DNA of 64,000 nt from Chamaecyparis obtusa (GCA_027943335.1 BSBK01003559.1:620001-684000); one strand, 5' to 3'. Positions 11,086-23,363 are shown, counted from the first letter of the stretch. Notes: a model not told the origin generated them from the letters alone. Translations and numbers: made by a program.

Positions 11086-11585
11086 GATCAATATACTAGT
11101 CTAGAAGTTGATAAAGAATTTGATACTGAAGTGACTAAGATATGGAGGCCTAAGATTAATAAGTCTATGTTTGTGCAAATGGATTTACACTCTGAAGAAA
11201 AGGACTTGTGGATAATTGATAGTGGTTGTTCTAGACACATGACATGTGATAAAACAAAGTTTGATAAATTGATTAACTACAAAAGTGGTAGTGTGAGTTT
11301 TGATGATGATTCTTCAAGGCAAATTAAAGGTTTGGGTTTTGTTATTCTTAGTGACAAAATGCCTATTCATGATGTGTATTATGTTGAAGGATTAAAGTAT
11401 AATCTTATAAGTGTTACTCAAATTTGTGATAATGGATACGAAGTTGTGTTTGATGATCACGACTGTCAAATCAAATTTAAATCAGGACAGTTGGTTGCAT
11501 TAGGTAAAAGATCTAAAGGGAATATATACAACTTAAAGGATATCACAAATACTAATAATCATGAAGATGTTTATCTTATGGGATA
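11086..11585 (+). pseudogene. Outer copia aspartic protease and pre-integrase start
   Basis: The frame encodes a copia retropepsin. The catalytic D-S-G lies at about 11218-11226, in the context WIIDSGCSRHMT. The following part matches the copia region after the protease, including the YNLISV segment near 11398-11415 that precedes the integrase zinc finger. The protease would cut the gag-pol polyprotein in the particle. The frame closes at TAG 11584-11586, just where the integrase zinc finger should begin. Confidence 0.88.
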
Positions 11586-11890
11586 GATGAATGAAGTTGT
11601 GCAGGATAAAGATAATACTCTCCTCCAAGACAACGATAATGACTTAAAATAATCAAATAATAAAGTTGAAAAAAGTGAAGAAGAGACAAAAGATCAACCA
11701 GGGACACCATGACCAATATATACAAAGTTTACAGGAACAAAATTGAAGAAATATCATCCTCAAGAACATATTATAGGAGAAAAATAGGAAGATTAGTTAG
11801 TTGGCATATTCATAAAATATCTCTCAAAAGAAGTGTTTGAAGGTTTGAGAACCAGATTGGGAGTTCTCTTTCTTTCTTCTCTTGCATAAG
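11586..11890 (+). pseudogene. Copia pol remnant: linker and RNase H tail only
   Basis: About 11586-11790 resembles the acidic, proline-containing linker between integrase and RT, including the HPQEHIIG-like segment that normally sits just before RT. About 11805-11860 matches the extreme C-terminus of copia RNase H (LSKEVFEGLRT-like). Integrase, RT and most of RNase H are missing, so two internal deletions have joined protease, linker and tail. Confidence 0.65.
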
Positions 11891-11910
11891 TTATTCAGTG
11901 TGTGATAGGT

Positions 11911-12163
11911 TTGAGGGGGAGCATTTATGATCATTTTTTCAAATGAAACCTTGGTGTATCTTCTTTTTCATTGATGTCAAAGGGGGAGAAAAAACACAAA
12001 GAAAAAATATTGTGATTGATATATAAGGTTGGTTAAAAAAATTGATAAAAATGCGATGATGGAATCTATACAGGTACATGATGTATTCTATACAGGTGAT
12101 ACAGGTACATGCAGAGGTTAATATATTTTTGTAGGTATTGAAATTAATGCCAAAGGGGGAATA
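11911..12163 (+). other. Multiplied polypurine tracts before the outer 3' LTR
   Basis: Three G5-containing tracts occur: TTGAGGGGGAGCAT (11911-11924), AAAGGGGGAGAA (11979-11990) and AAAGGGGGAATA (12152-12163). The last directly abuts the LTR. The TTGAGGGGGAG form recurs at the equivalent place in the 646-9170 element. Multiple PPT copies are a described Sirevirus feature. Confidence 0.75.
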
Positions 12164-13628
12164 TGTTGAACCTTTGGTAATTTGGTCTTTGGTTTTTTCA
12201 TTGATGTCAATAAGATATGTCAAATCTCACAGTCAGTTATGGTGGTATACAAGGTACAGTTCTAATAATGGTACACAAGATGGAAATTTAGAGATCTTAT
12301 GGAAGTTTATTAAATTGATCAAGAGGTGGTTAAAATAATGTTATTAATGTACCAATACATTGATTATATCATTATTGAGGTGGTTGATAAAGTATTAAGT
12401 ATATAACACTTAATGTTGATAATGAGTGTTAAATCAGTTATAATTTCATAACTACCCAGTTTTGGTCTAAATGAATTTGAACATATTAAGTGTTAAAAAA
12501 GACCCCCACTATTATACCTTCTCAAAAAGTTAACATAAAATTATAAAATGGGTCATTACTAGTTTTGGATTGGAACATGTACGAATAGGTCAAATTTACT
12601 TTCGACCAAGGCAGTTTTTGGCAGTTTTGACAGCTATAACCAGTTTTGGTCTAAAGGAGTTTCGGGTAGTTTAAGTCTTGTTGGATAATGAAAAAAGATA
12701 TATATAAAGAGGGTATTCATTCCTCTAAACAATAGTATAGGTGGTCATGCAAGTTTTTGAAGGATTTGGAAGATATTCAAATTAGACCAGAAGGATTCTA
12801 TGTAGTCTACAAGACAACAGATTGAATGTTATAAATATTTCTTTCAAATTTGATATTTATGATTGAATAATGGTCACATGAGTATATTAGAGGTTGAGAA
12901 GGGTTTATTCACTGACATTTTAATGTTTTACATTAGCCTTTGATCAGATGTTTTTATGATACATGAATATGCATTTGGATCTTTAATGTTTTGAAGGGAA
13001 ACATGTTATTTATCTCTCAAGAAGTATAGCATTTTGAAGACCATTGATTAAAATTATCCTCTTACATTCAGTTGTATTGATTTAAGTCTGATAACACATT
13101 TCATAATCTGATAAAGTCATTTTGAGAAGGCTTGTATAATTTTTTGATGTAAAAGAATCATTACGAGAGATAAGAACAAAAGTAAATCCCGCTTAATATT
13201 TTCAACTAGAAGTTGATTTTTTGATTCATGATTTATATTGTAACATAGATGATCCTCTAATTTCTAACTTAATTTGTTCATGTTAGTAGTTGGTGCTTCT
13301 TAAATTTTGAAGTTGGTGCTTCAAATATAAGGGATTGGTGTTCTTGGAGATAGGTGTCTCTAAAATAGGGTGTCGATGCTTCCCATAGTTGTTGCTCTAA
13401 AAGTTTTGCCCAAAAGGCTAATGAAGGTTCAGATTCAAAGTGGGTTTTTACCTTAAGGTATTTTCCACTATAAATATTGTGTAATTTGTTCCTCTTTAAT
13501 TTCTTGTTCTTATTTCATAACTTCATGTTACAATTGTAAAAAAATGAAAAACTTGTAAAATTAAAAAGATCAAGCTTTCAAGTAACCACTAATTCACCCC
13601 CCCTCTGAGTGGTGTTTGTATTCCAACA
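12164..13628 (+). repeat. 3' LTR of the outer copia element
   Basis: It begins TGTTGAACC directly after a polypurine tract and ends TATTCCAACA, giving TGTTG/CAACA terminal inverted repeats. Length is 1465 bp. Near the end it carries CTAATTCACCCCCCC followed by CTCT, the stretch common to the copia LTRs here. The partner LTR lies outside the window, so the TSD cannot be tested. Confidence 0.82.
12699..12708 (+). promoter_or_regulatory. TATA box in outer copia LTR
   Basis: TATATATAAA lies about 535 bp into the LTR and is followed by a purine-rich stretch. It is the best TATA candidate in this LTR. Assignment as the element promoter is inference. Confidence 0.45.
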
Positions 13629-14707
13629 TTATCAACCTTTTTCACTTTGATTTAAGGTTGATAGTTAGGAACTTTTAGGGTGCAACATCAGAGCTCTAAT
13701 CCTATCATAAAAAAAATTATTTAAGTTTATGCCTAGTAGTAATTTGTTTACTCTATACCTAGTCATTCGACAAACTCATATGTTACATTTTTAAAAAAAA
13801 TTCAAATAATCTTAATAATTATTTCACCACAACTTTAACAAAAAAAAATAGATATAGTGTTGCCAAAAGTATTCACTGCTTCAAAGTTCTAATTTTTTAC
13901 TACATGGAAAGGATGATAGGCAATATGTAGGTTGTCATTAGTTATCAATAACATAAAAGTTATATGAAGACCAATTTTACATGTCACTATTCAAAAATAT
14001 TATTTTTTAATGGTTTGTCATTCTGCAGTGGTGAGAGAATTGAAGTGTACTTTGATGAATCACCTAAACAAATCAAAGCTTAAAACATGTTATTTAAACT
14101 AAAATCTAAAAATCATTCGATGTAATTCGTTTATTTAATATAAATTTGAAATCTAATTTTGAATGTACAGATCGATAACATTTTGAGAAGGAATCCAATG
14201 AACATGAGTTGCATTGTTAGATTTGGAAAGTAGTACCTATGACACATACATCAACAAGTTACATCAATCCCTTCAATCTCCATTGTCGAGCTTCATACAA
14301 CTATATTGAAGGGAAGCAAGAGAATAAATGGTTATTTGAAACAACACCAAAATCAAACTACTTGAATGGCTTCATGTTGTGATCTCTAGATGATTTTTTT
14401 TTATGATCAAACTAATGCAAATTCACCCAACCCAGTATTGTTGCAAATGTTGGATTAGTTGTTACTCTTTTTGCACGATCACACCACATTTTCCAATATA
14501 ATATTATATACTTCACCTTCTACTCCACCTCCTAGGATGATCCATGTTTGCCTCATTACTGGTTCATTACTAGACAATGCCATTCTTTATTTTGTGTTTC
14601 ATCAATGCATAAATTAATTGAAGGTGACTTTTATTTTATTTTGAGTGTATTAATGAATTAGATAATGAGGTGTGCCAATGTTAAATTGTCAATTTGGAAG
14701 GGCTATA
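13629..14707. other. AT-rich non-coding DNA
   Basis: No coding region of note is seen. A short match to the tRNA-Met primer site (ATCAGAGCTCTAA, about 13688-13700) lies 60 bp beyond the LTR end and may be a trace of another LTR element. The rest gave no recognisable element. Confidence 0.5.
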
Positions 14708-16826
14708 TGTAATGCCCCGTCAGGGAACCTAAGAGAAATTTACCTAAACATGCTACTTAGTTTACAAAATAATCTTTTTCTTAAGAGTTACAAACAATAA
14801 TGAATAACATAGCGGAAACAATATAACATAAAGACAATACATACACATAAGTATAACTCATTAACATGTTGAAAGTCTCAAAGGTTCCTTTATGTAGAAT
14901 TATGTAAAAGTAAATTAATCTACTAAGTACAATAACCATACAAATATTCCACATAATGTAAGTATAGTACATCATCTCTCATAAAAGAATACCCTCTGAA
15001 CCATAAGGTATACATGATAACCTGCATCCACTGAATAAGTTGCAAGATATGTAAATATAATCTAAGTGCAAAGTACACTACAATAAATGAAAGATAAGAG
15101 TAAGTCTCCAATGATAAACAAGAAGATACAACTGCTACAAAGATCATCCAACACTGGTACAAGGGCTTCAAAATCTTAGATGGTAAAAGAATCACTACCA
15201 CCCGACCATGTATTACCAAAGGTCCACTCCCACCGTTCTGAGGAGATAACAACAAACCCCACTTAGATATCAAACATAAAATCTAACACAATACAACACC
15301 TATACAAGGGATCCTTAAATCTCTCTATCTCAAAAAAGTACAACACCAACTACAAAGTTAATACACATTCTACCAGAGACAACCAACACACGTAGGAAAC
15401 CTAAGATGCATAAAGGGAAGTGTCATTATATGAGCCAACTCTAAGGTGATCCTGAAAGTATCTCTAGACCCCAATGCCCTAGTGATTCTATGTGGTATTA
15501 GTAATCCTCTCATACATACAAGGTATCAACTATGCTATATCCAGTCCACATAGGTGGCAAGCATCTTCCCACTCCTATCCTAGTCAAGACCTCAATCAAG
15601 TACTCAGGCATGGGTGAGGCACACATTATCTTATTAATTTATTTTAAAAATCCCAATGTATTTAAGTTATCACTTTATTAAGTAACTTGCAAATGATACC
15701 CAAGTAGCCACTTCTAGGCTCCGACGCCTCCAAAACAAGCCACTTCCTATTTATACACTCAAATAACCTACCCTAATGCTCCAACCAAAATAACAAAGAG
15801 AAGAATGAACCAAAACCACAAAAGCTTCTCATAAGTCATAAACCGTGATAATCACCAAAGTAAAATAATGGAGCATAGTAGAGAACAACACATCCTATAC
15901 AAGGATCAAATAATCCATCTCAATATAGACATTACCAAAGATCATCCATCCCATAATGGATATCTAAATAAGATAATAAAAATCCTCATAGTCTTGTATC
16001 ACAAGACCAACGATAATCACAACATCAATGACATCCATCTCCAAACATAATCCATAAAGATAATCATCTAGAATGTAGAACAATCATTATAGAGAATATA
16101 AGGTGACCAAATAAATCAGACTCAATTATAATAATGATCGTCACTTTTTTTATCAAATCAAATAAAGATCAAAACGCAAAACAACACATGAGATCACTCA
16201 CATATATCACATAATCATACATGATCCAATCAAGACTTCAAAAATGGTTATAAAGATTCCTCACATAAAATCAGAGATCAACAAAAAATACTTCAAAGCC
16301 TCTGGTATACAATTTATAAAAGTCAACGTAATTTTCCCAAATAAACAACATCAAACAAGGCAATAGAATATACCAAATAGTCAAACTATAACACAAGTCT
16401 CAGTTGTTTAAGAACAGTCAATTTTGTTTACTAAAGTCTAGTTTGACTTATTAAGAAAACATTCATTTAAAATCTCATGCATATATATTTTTTAAATAAG
16501 TATTGAAATAAAATCTCCATGCATATCAAAACACCATGTATTTAATAATAAAATAATGTTATTAATTTTTCAAAAATAAATATAAATGAAAACATTAATA
16601 TTAAAACCCCCATGTAGAAAAAATAATTAATATTTATTTATTAATTTTTTTTAAAAAAATAAATAAATAACAATAATAATTTATTTTTTATAAATCTAAA
16701 AATTAATAAATTTTATAATAATAATAACTTTTTTTTTAAATTTAAATTTTATTTTATTTTTTAAATTTGAAAACTAATAAATAATATTTTTTTTAAATAA
16801 AATTAAATGTGAAACTTAATAAATAA

Positions 16827-16877
<51 letters not shown>

Positions 16878-17900
16878 GATTTCAAAAGTTTAAATACATA
16901 TACATTTATTTTTCATTGGTTTTTTTAATTTCTAGATTTAATATATTTTTCTCCACATATATTCTTTAATACTTTCTTTTAATTCTATAAAAAGATTATG
17001 CTCATTTGCAATTATTATATATCTATTTTAATTTGATTTATTTCCCAGGGTTTCAACAACAAATACAAACAAATCCTAACTGATTTAATACAAGGCTTTT
17101 CCTCAAAAAATTTCTAACTAAAATAACAGGTATTCACAATTCCACAATCAGAAGATTTCTTTAACCAAAAAGCTTTCAAAGCAACATTTTATATAAAAGA
17201 AGAATTACAAAACTACCATCAACAAAATTTGGCAGACACAAAGTAAACAATATTTTAAAAGAAAATTGGATTTACGAGGGTTTCAAACCCTACCTTAATC
17301 TACCAATTGTTAGAAGCCACAAAGAACAATCCAAAAACCCTGAAAATTCCAAGCTTTCATAATTTCCTTCAATCCAAACTCCGAACCAAAACATGTAAAC
17401 CTGTGTGTAAAGAATAATGTCCAAAATACTTCTAATAAATGAAAACTAAGCAACCTAGGGTTTTCCAAGACTCATGCAGAATACAAAAAAAGAGCTCAAC
17501 CTTAAATTGAGTAAAAATAAATTATTTAATTAAAATTTCTTATTTTTATCAATTCATTCAACTTGAATTTTAAAAGGTAATATTCTAATTTCTTAATAAA
17601 GTGTCTTCTAAATATGCAACTCAACATTAAAATCACTTAACTCCTTTTGCATTTAAATATCAATTATTTTTAATCAAATTAAAATTTCTAGTATATTTAA
17701 AATATGCAATTTAATAATAAATATTATTTTAAATTTTAATTATGCATTTAAATTTAAATTTAGACTTAGTATTTAATTAAATCTCCACTTTCCATAACTA
17801 GACTTTTTAATTAATTATTTTTAATAAATATAGGTAGTTAAATAATTCTCATTAATTAAATAACCTTATATCTTAACATATGTACAGAATCTGGCAAGCC
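14708..17900. mobile_element. Possible Gypsy-type LTR or remnant
   Basis: The stretch opens with TGTAATGCCCCGTCAGGG, a start typical of plant Ty3/gypsy LTRs, followed by AT-rich sequence without coding potential. CTATA precedes it (14703-14707) and recurs at 17901-17905, but that pentamer is common nearby and the right end lacks a CA terminus. The right boundary is only where composition changes to the C/G-run-rich block. Confidence 0.35.
16833..16874. repeat. (TA)n microsatellite
   Basis: About 21 TA dinucleotides within a wider AT-rich tract (16480-17000). Confidence 0.95.
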
Positions 17901-19537
17901 CTATAGTTGGCAACCACGACAACCCCCTTCTTCTATAGTTGGTTTAGAAAGGTCGACTATAATTATTAGTCGAGAGGTGGGGAGTGGGGGGGTGGGGCCA
18001 TCCATCTTGTATCACATGTTGGGATACATCATTCTCTTCCTATGATTAGGGATTGCATCGAAATAACATATCAAGGCCGAATCAATCGCTTCCCCTCTCC
18101 CCTTCGGGGAAGCTCCTACCTAGATCAAGGTAGGCTTGTCCAGGTTCAGTCAGATTAGGTCATGTCAGATTGGTGCCACCCTCCTCCCCAACCCTTTGGG
18201 GATAGGCACCACCCCAATCTCCGAAGCTAGACTTCCCCCCCACCCGAACCACCGGCAAAGACTGTAGATAGGCTATTCTATGGTATAGTAGAGCCCTATA
18301 GATCTCAACTACTATTGGGGAGGGGGCAGATTAGAAAGCCAGTTCTATATCCATCCTTGCATAGAGAGGTTGGCCTCTCCGATGACTTTGATTCAAAATT
18401 GAGGGCAGCAACCTACCTACGTGGGTTATAGGATTACAAGTCAACCTATCTGTTGAGTCAGCAACCGAGGCAGGCTATAATTCCCCCACCCTACAGGAGG
18501 ACATGCTCTATTATGGTGTAAATTCAATTTCAGTTAGGCGGTGACTCTATGAGTCTCAATCAGAAGTTGTGTTGGTACTATGGAAGTAGGTCTGTAATAT
18601 CCCCATACCGATGCCACAATCGAAAGTTAGAGTGAATCCCAACCGGCTATATTAAAGTAGTCCAAATTGGAGGGATAAGAGTGGGAATAGATTGCCATGT
18701 TGTCTCTCTTGGCCCGTAACCGTACATTTTATTCAGATGAGGCCCTACTATCTATAGGTCGTAACCTTTGCCCGATGATTATATACATAAGAAGTGCATA
18801 ACATGTGAAGAAGGGGGACACCCTATTAATTAGTCAGGGGAGTCCTATCTCTATATAGTCAGGGGTGTCGCCCTCCCTTACTTAATAAAATTGACGAGCT
18901 CTATTATTCTATTATTGTGGATCACCAGGCAAACTATTATTAAGCAACATGATCAACTCTTGAATGGAAAGAAGGTGATAGCCTTGTTCCTTCCCATGGT
19001 TTGATTCTTCCCCCCCCAATTCACTACATCAGCAGGCTCTAAACCATAATAGTGATCTCTCAACCGCTTCACCAGTAGCAAACTGAAGGGAATAATCATA
19101 CGTAATGAAGCAGGCCAGGGACAGGTAATATGGTTAAATCCAATTCTAGCTGTATCGGTGAAGGAAGCATTTAGGTTCAATGCCTACTGTACCGGTAAAG
19201 CGGTTCAATCTCAAAGATATCTCTGGTTCACTGCTTGGATTCTATAGAAGAATTTTCTTCTTTCTATTCTCAACAATTGCAACTCCCTAGCTAATCTAGA
19301 TGGATGTGCTTGTCAGATCTGTAGTGATCCATCCATCTATAGAGAGAGGATTCATTTGTGACATCTGGAAGCAAGCGCATGCCTATTCAGAGCTTACTAA
19401 AGGTAGGCGGTGTGGGCATTATCACCATGCATGATGAGGAACTACCCACTATCATATACATTATATCACATACGTTAAGAGTGACCCTTCACAACGTTCA
19501 ACCCCGACTACTAACTTTGTTACTAGAAATTGATATG

Positions 19538-19556
19538 CCCTACTATTTATAAGGGG
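19538..19556. repeat. Near-palindromic dispersed repeat copy
   Basis: CCCTACTATTTATAAGGGG, with CCC(T)/(A)GGG arms around an AT-rich centre. Family consensus: CCCCTACTATT, 2-4 variable bases, AAGGGG. Confidence 0.75.
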
Positions 19557-19582
19557 ATATGAAATGACAGATGTTGCTGGAA

Positions 19583-19600
19583 CCCTTAGAATAGTAGGGG
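19583..19600. repeat. Near-palindromic dispersed repeat copy (opposite strand)
   Basis: CCCTTAGAATAGTAGGGG is the reverse orientation of the family, 27 bp after an inverted neighbour at 19538-19556. Confidence 0.8.
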
Positions 19601-19925
19601 AGAAGCTGGGACTTTTTCTGCTTTGGGTATTGATCTTTGTATACATGATTCTGAACCATCATTGACTACACCAGAAGGGATGTTGGGTGAGATGTTGGTG
19701 CGGAACTGGGCAATATTCTACTAAGACTAGGTCAACCACTACTCTCGCTTATGGTCCTACCTTTGTCGCCAATGATGCAGCCTTCCCTACCCTACAATTC
19801 TAATGGCCCGCCTACACCTTTATTTTGGTTAGTGTTGCTTCAATCACTATTGCCTTCACCGTTGGTGGTAAATCAACTGAATCTCGATATGGAATTCAAA
19901 GGTATGCTTAGTTGTGAAGCGATGA

Positions 19926-19943
19926 CCCCTACTATTCTAAGGG
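19926..19943. repeat. Near-palindromic dispersed repeat copy
   Basis: CCCCTACTATTCTAAGGG is an almost exact consensus copy. Confidence 0.8.
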
Positions 19944-20512
19944 CCAAAACATGTTTTATTGACTTGATCAATAAAAATAGGAGCTACTGAATCTATAGCT
20001 GGTTCTGAGGCTTATGGGTCCACTCAGTCACTTGGTTCCACCCCCCCGGCCACCATAGGCTTAGATGCTGAGGGATGCGATGTGTTCAAATTTTATGTAT
20101 ATAAGCGGTGGGTGGCATGGCAATTGGCGAAGCTACCAGTGGACAATAGCCTGTGGTTTAATAAAAAAATTGACATAGCATAGATTGGTGGGCAGCTCAG
20201 ATCGAATGTATGGGCATCCACGCATGGATTGCATGAGGATATGGCACCGAAATCATCAACATCATTGGTGTGTGCTTCCTATCATGTATCTTCCCCCTGT
20301 CCATTGCTACCAATATGTGCTTTCCCTCGTCCTTGCTAATTTTCTTTATCCTGCACCTAATGTCCCATGTACTTCCCTATGCTCCTTTCCCATGTGTGCT
20401 TTCTCCGATCGATGCCTACTATTTTAAGTCTAAGGGTGTTACCCTATGACTGTTGCAAAGCTAGTTGTTGACCGGGTTCCATCGCCATCTAAACAAACAA
20501 CACCCCTTAAAA

Positions 20513-20529
20513 TAGTAGGTGCAAAGGTA
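20513..20529. repeat. Near-palindromic dispersed repeat copy (opposite strand)
   Basis: CCCCTTAAAATAGTAGG. The G arm is shortened. Confidence 0.65.
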
Positions 20530-20782
20530 ACAGTAGAAGCACTACCAACAACTCTAGTTGTAGTTGATCTGGAACCACTACTATCATCGGTTTAAACACC
20601 ACCAATAGTACCAGAGAAAGAAAGCTATAGGTTACCCCGTTACAAAGGTGCATAGCTAGTTATAAGTTATAGGGCTCATTATATTATTCTAGCAATTTTT
20701 TTTTTTAATATTTTTTTTTTTGGGGGGAGTGCTCGAATCGAAGACTTGATGCAGATACCTAAACATTGGAGGGATTGCCCTA

Positions 20783-20800
20783 CCCCTACTATTGAAAGGG
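20783..20800. repeat. Near-palindromic dispersed repeat copy
   Basis: CCCCTACTATTGAAAGGG. Confidence 0.7.
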
Positions 20801-21240
20801 AAAGGGGCACTATGATAGGGTGTAAATAAAGGCCTAGTATGATTCATCGAGCTGCAAGAATGGTGGGCGTTAGATTGTATCTTTTTGGAAGGGTGTGTGG
20901 GTGGTTATCTCTGGCCTTTCCTCATATAAGTGGTGACCCAGGTAAGGTCGTTCACTGTAGTCAGTGAACTTTACCACCCACCTCAACTCCTTGGTGAATA
21001 GTAGGGGTCCTCCCCCCTAACATCCCTCCGTATCGCCATTCCAGTAATTGAATCCTGACAGGTAGGTAAAGAGTGCTCTCCGACCATTCCCATGAGTAGC
21101 TCCCATTAGTATGTCGACGGTCTTCCCCCCTCGCCCCCGGGGTTGATCCACAAGCACACAAAGGGGATGTATGGTCCGAACCTGCATGGATCTCTCTCCT
21201 CATCTACCAAGTTCAACTCACACTAGGTAAACTGCTTATG

Positions 21241-21259
21241 CCCCTACTATTTGAAGGGG
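21241..21259. repeat. Near-palindromic dispersed repeat copy
   Basis: CCCCTACTATTTGAAGGGG, with full 4-bp C/G arms. Confidence 0.75.
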
Positions 21260-21670
21260 TGCTTCTGGGAAATGGATAAAAAGAATCCACATCTGCACTT
21301 GCACATGGACCTACTACTCCATCCCGATCTGGCACTTGATCTATTTATGCTTCAGCTGCTATTCCACCTAACTTGGAATGGGTCGCTGCATAGCCCTTGA
21401 TTTGAGCCCAATAACTAGATCTAGATCCCTGCACTAACTGCGGAGTATCCATATCAATCCACTGCATCTCGATGCTTTCAAAAATAGGGCTTAAAGGGAT
21501 TTGTGGGGAAGGGCCGCCAAATATACTTAATCTACTGAATCACTACCTACTAACTCACGAACTGTTGTTGGGTATCTCAATATGGAACTTGATCTGTTGC
21601 GGGGTCAACACACTATCAACTAGGGACCCACCATGGGGTTGATAGTAAGGCTCCTCCCACCCCACCTCCC

Positions 21671-21686
21671 GGGGGGGGGGGGGGGG
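21671..21686. repeat. G16 homopolymer
   Basis: Sixteen consecutive G follow a C-rich stretch, the longest such run in the organelle-like block. Its length may be uncertain in the assembly. Confidence 0.9.
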
Positions 21687-21769
21687 CAGGGTGGGGGAAT
21701 CACTCCTATCAAGAGAATTAATCTCATATGCCTATTGATTCAACCATACATAGAGGTGGAATGGGATGA

Positions 21770-21787
21770 CCCTACTATTATAAAGGG
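21770..21787. repeat. Near-palindromic dispersed repeat copy
   Basis: CCCTACTATTATAAAGGG. Confidence 0.7.
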
Positions 21788-21957
21788 CCAAGCAACTAGT
21801 TTTGATAGTACTTATCATGGTATTTGCAAATATCTATACATCTGTAAAAGAGGAGAAAATATGAAGAACCGAGATATCTACATGGAAGAAGATGGATATG
21901 ACAAATGAGGATAAGGAATACTCTTGGTAACTTATTGATGAGTCTATGACTTCATAT

Positions 21958-23164
21958 TGTTGACTTGATTATGTTACAGTAATCTGTTATGAAGTTAGAA
22001 GCAAAATGTTACAAACCAGTGTGGTCAGTTAATGAAGCATTCCAGTATACACCGAGCCAATGTAGTGTATACCGAGTGACAGTATCAACTGAGCTTGTGT
22101 TCACCGACACATTTATTTGTCAACTGAGTATGGACAAAAGAACTAAATGATTAGTTTAGCCGACATAAATTGATGAGCTGTAAAGTTTATGATTATGAGG
22201 TGGAAAGATAAAGTTTGTTATGAGATCAATGACTAACAAAATTTGAAGAAGATCTAAAGGATGGAATTGAAACGAGTCATTGGCACATCTGCCAAGGAAG
22301 GATTAAGCAACAAAATCAACAGAGGAGATTAAGTGGCAAAATCTGATGGATGAAAAGAAAATGATTTACTTGTCTATTTAAGAGACTAGGGTTTCATTAT
22401 GAAACGTATGCCAGAAGAAGGAGACTGCAGAGATATCACGTGAACATAGCTTCATGCATGCTTGATCAGACTGGTTAAAGAAGAACCGAACTGCAGAACA
22501 AAATCGAGCATTAGAGAGCTTTACCAAGGGACAGTAAGTTATTGAATGTTGATAAACTGAATAGAAATATTGATCAGAGGATTTGTATGGGCTTAGAATA
22601 GATCTGAACATCTACAAAATCAAGTTGTATTGTATTCAAATGACCTACTGTTTCAGTTTAACCATTGTAACATAAAAATCTCTTAACCGAGTGGACTTGA
22701 AAGTCTTATTATGTCATTCATAGAATGTACATTGTTATCCTCTCAACCCCATAGTGAATGTTGGTTGGACGATAATTGTTAGTGTTAAATCCTCTAACAA
22801 GGTCACACCTTACATTGTGTTTTGTAACCTTTAATAGGGTTGGCTCTTCACTGAGCTCACTTCAGAAGAGTGAAAATATTTTGGGTTATGGGTCCTAGGT
22901 GGTTTTTCCCTTTACAGGGTTTCCATGTTAAATCTTTGTGTTATGTGTTTATGTGGTGATTGTTTCGTTATCATACTTTACATGTTGCATATTTGATTTG
23001 GTTGGTAGTCACTATGAGCACTTAGCTGGTAATTAGTAAATACACAGATAGTTAAGTATTCTTGTTTTACCAAGCTATAGAATTAGCTGAATATTGTTTT
23101 AAGTGATACATTTTGTATTTGAGACTATGGATAACTAATTCACCCCCTCTCAGTTATTCTAACA
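21958..23164 (+). mobile_element. Copia-type LTR inside organelle-like block
   Basis: The sequence runs from TGTTGACTTG to TTATTCTAACA and is AT-rich, with CCGAG motifs and the shared CTAATTCACCCCC + CTCTCAG ending (about 23137-23153). Organelle-like sequence lies on both sides. No matching 5-bp duplication was found (CATAT versus TAGAC). The left boundary is therefore uncertain and may lie up to about 150 bp further left, where CCGAG-bearing sequence begins. Confidence 0.6.
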
Positions 23165-23345
23165 TAGACGATCCCGAGGCAGGCCAAATTCTTATTTCTT
23201 ATTTATTCCCAATTTTTTTGGGGGAATTCTAGCTATAATGCCAGCCCCCACCCCTTTAGAATAGACCTATCTATAGTTCTTCCTCCCATAGGGGAGGGTG
23301 GATATAGTTTTAGGGCATCATTTGTATCACGTATATATAGAAGAG

Positions 23346-23363
23346 CCCTACTATCTATAGGGC
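23346..23363. repeat. Near-palindromic dispersed repeat copy
   Basis: CCCTACTATCTATAGGGC, a variant whose arms pair further inward. Confidence 0.65.

Larger units (their letters stand above)
1..13628 (+). mobile_element. Outer Sirevirus-like Ty1/copia element, left end outside window
   Basis: This is an old copia-type LTR retrotransposon serving as host for three later insertions. Visible parts are gag (1-28, 504-645, 9176-9945, 10867-11085), aspartic protease (about 11086-11585), short pol remnants (11586-11885), a repeated polypurine region (11911-12163) and the 3' LTR (12164-13628). The 5' LTR lies upstream of the window. Sirevirus affinity is inferred from the long coiled-coil region after the first zinc knuckle, further knuckles before the protease, several polypurine tracts and the CACCCCCC-type LTR end. 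Integrase and RT are deleted, so the copy is non-autonomous as well as interrupted. Confidence 0.85.

Noticed and set aside
16480..17000. Possible replication origin or matrix-attachment region in extreme AT-rich DNA
   Set aside because: AT-richness alone is not evidence in plant intergenic DNA.
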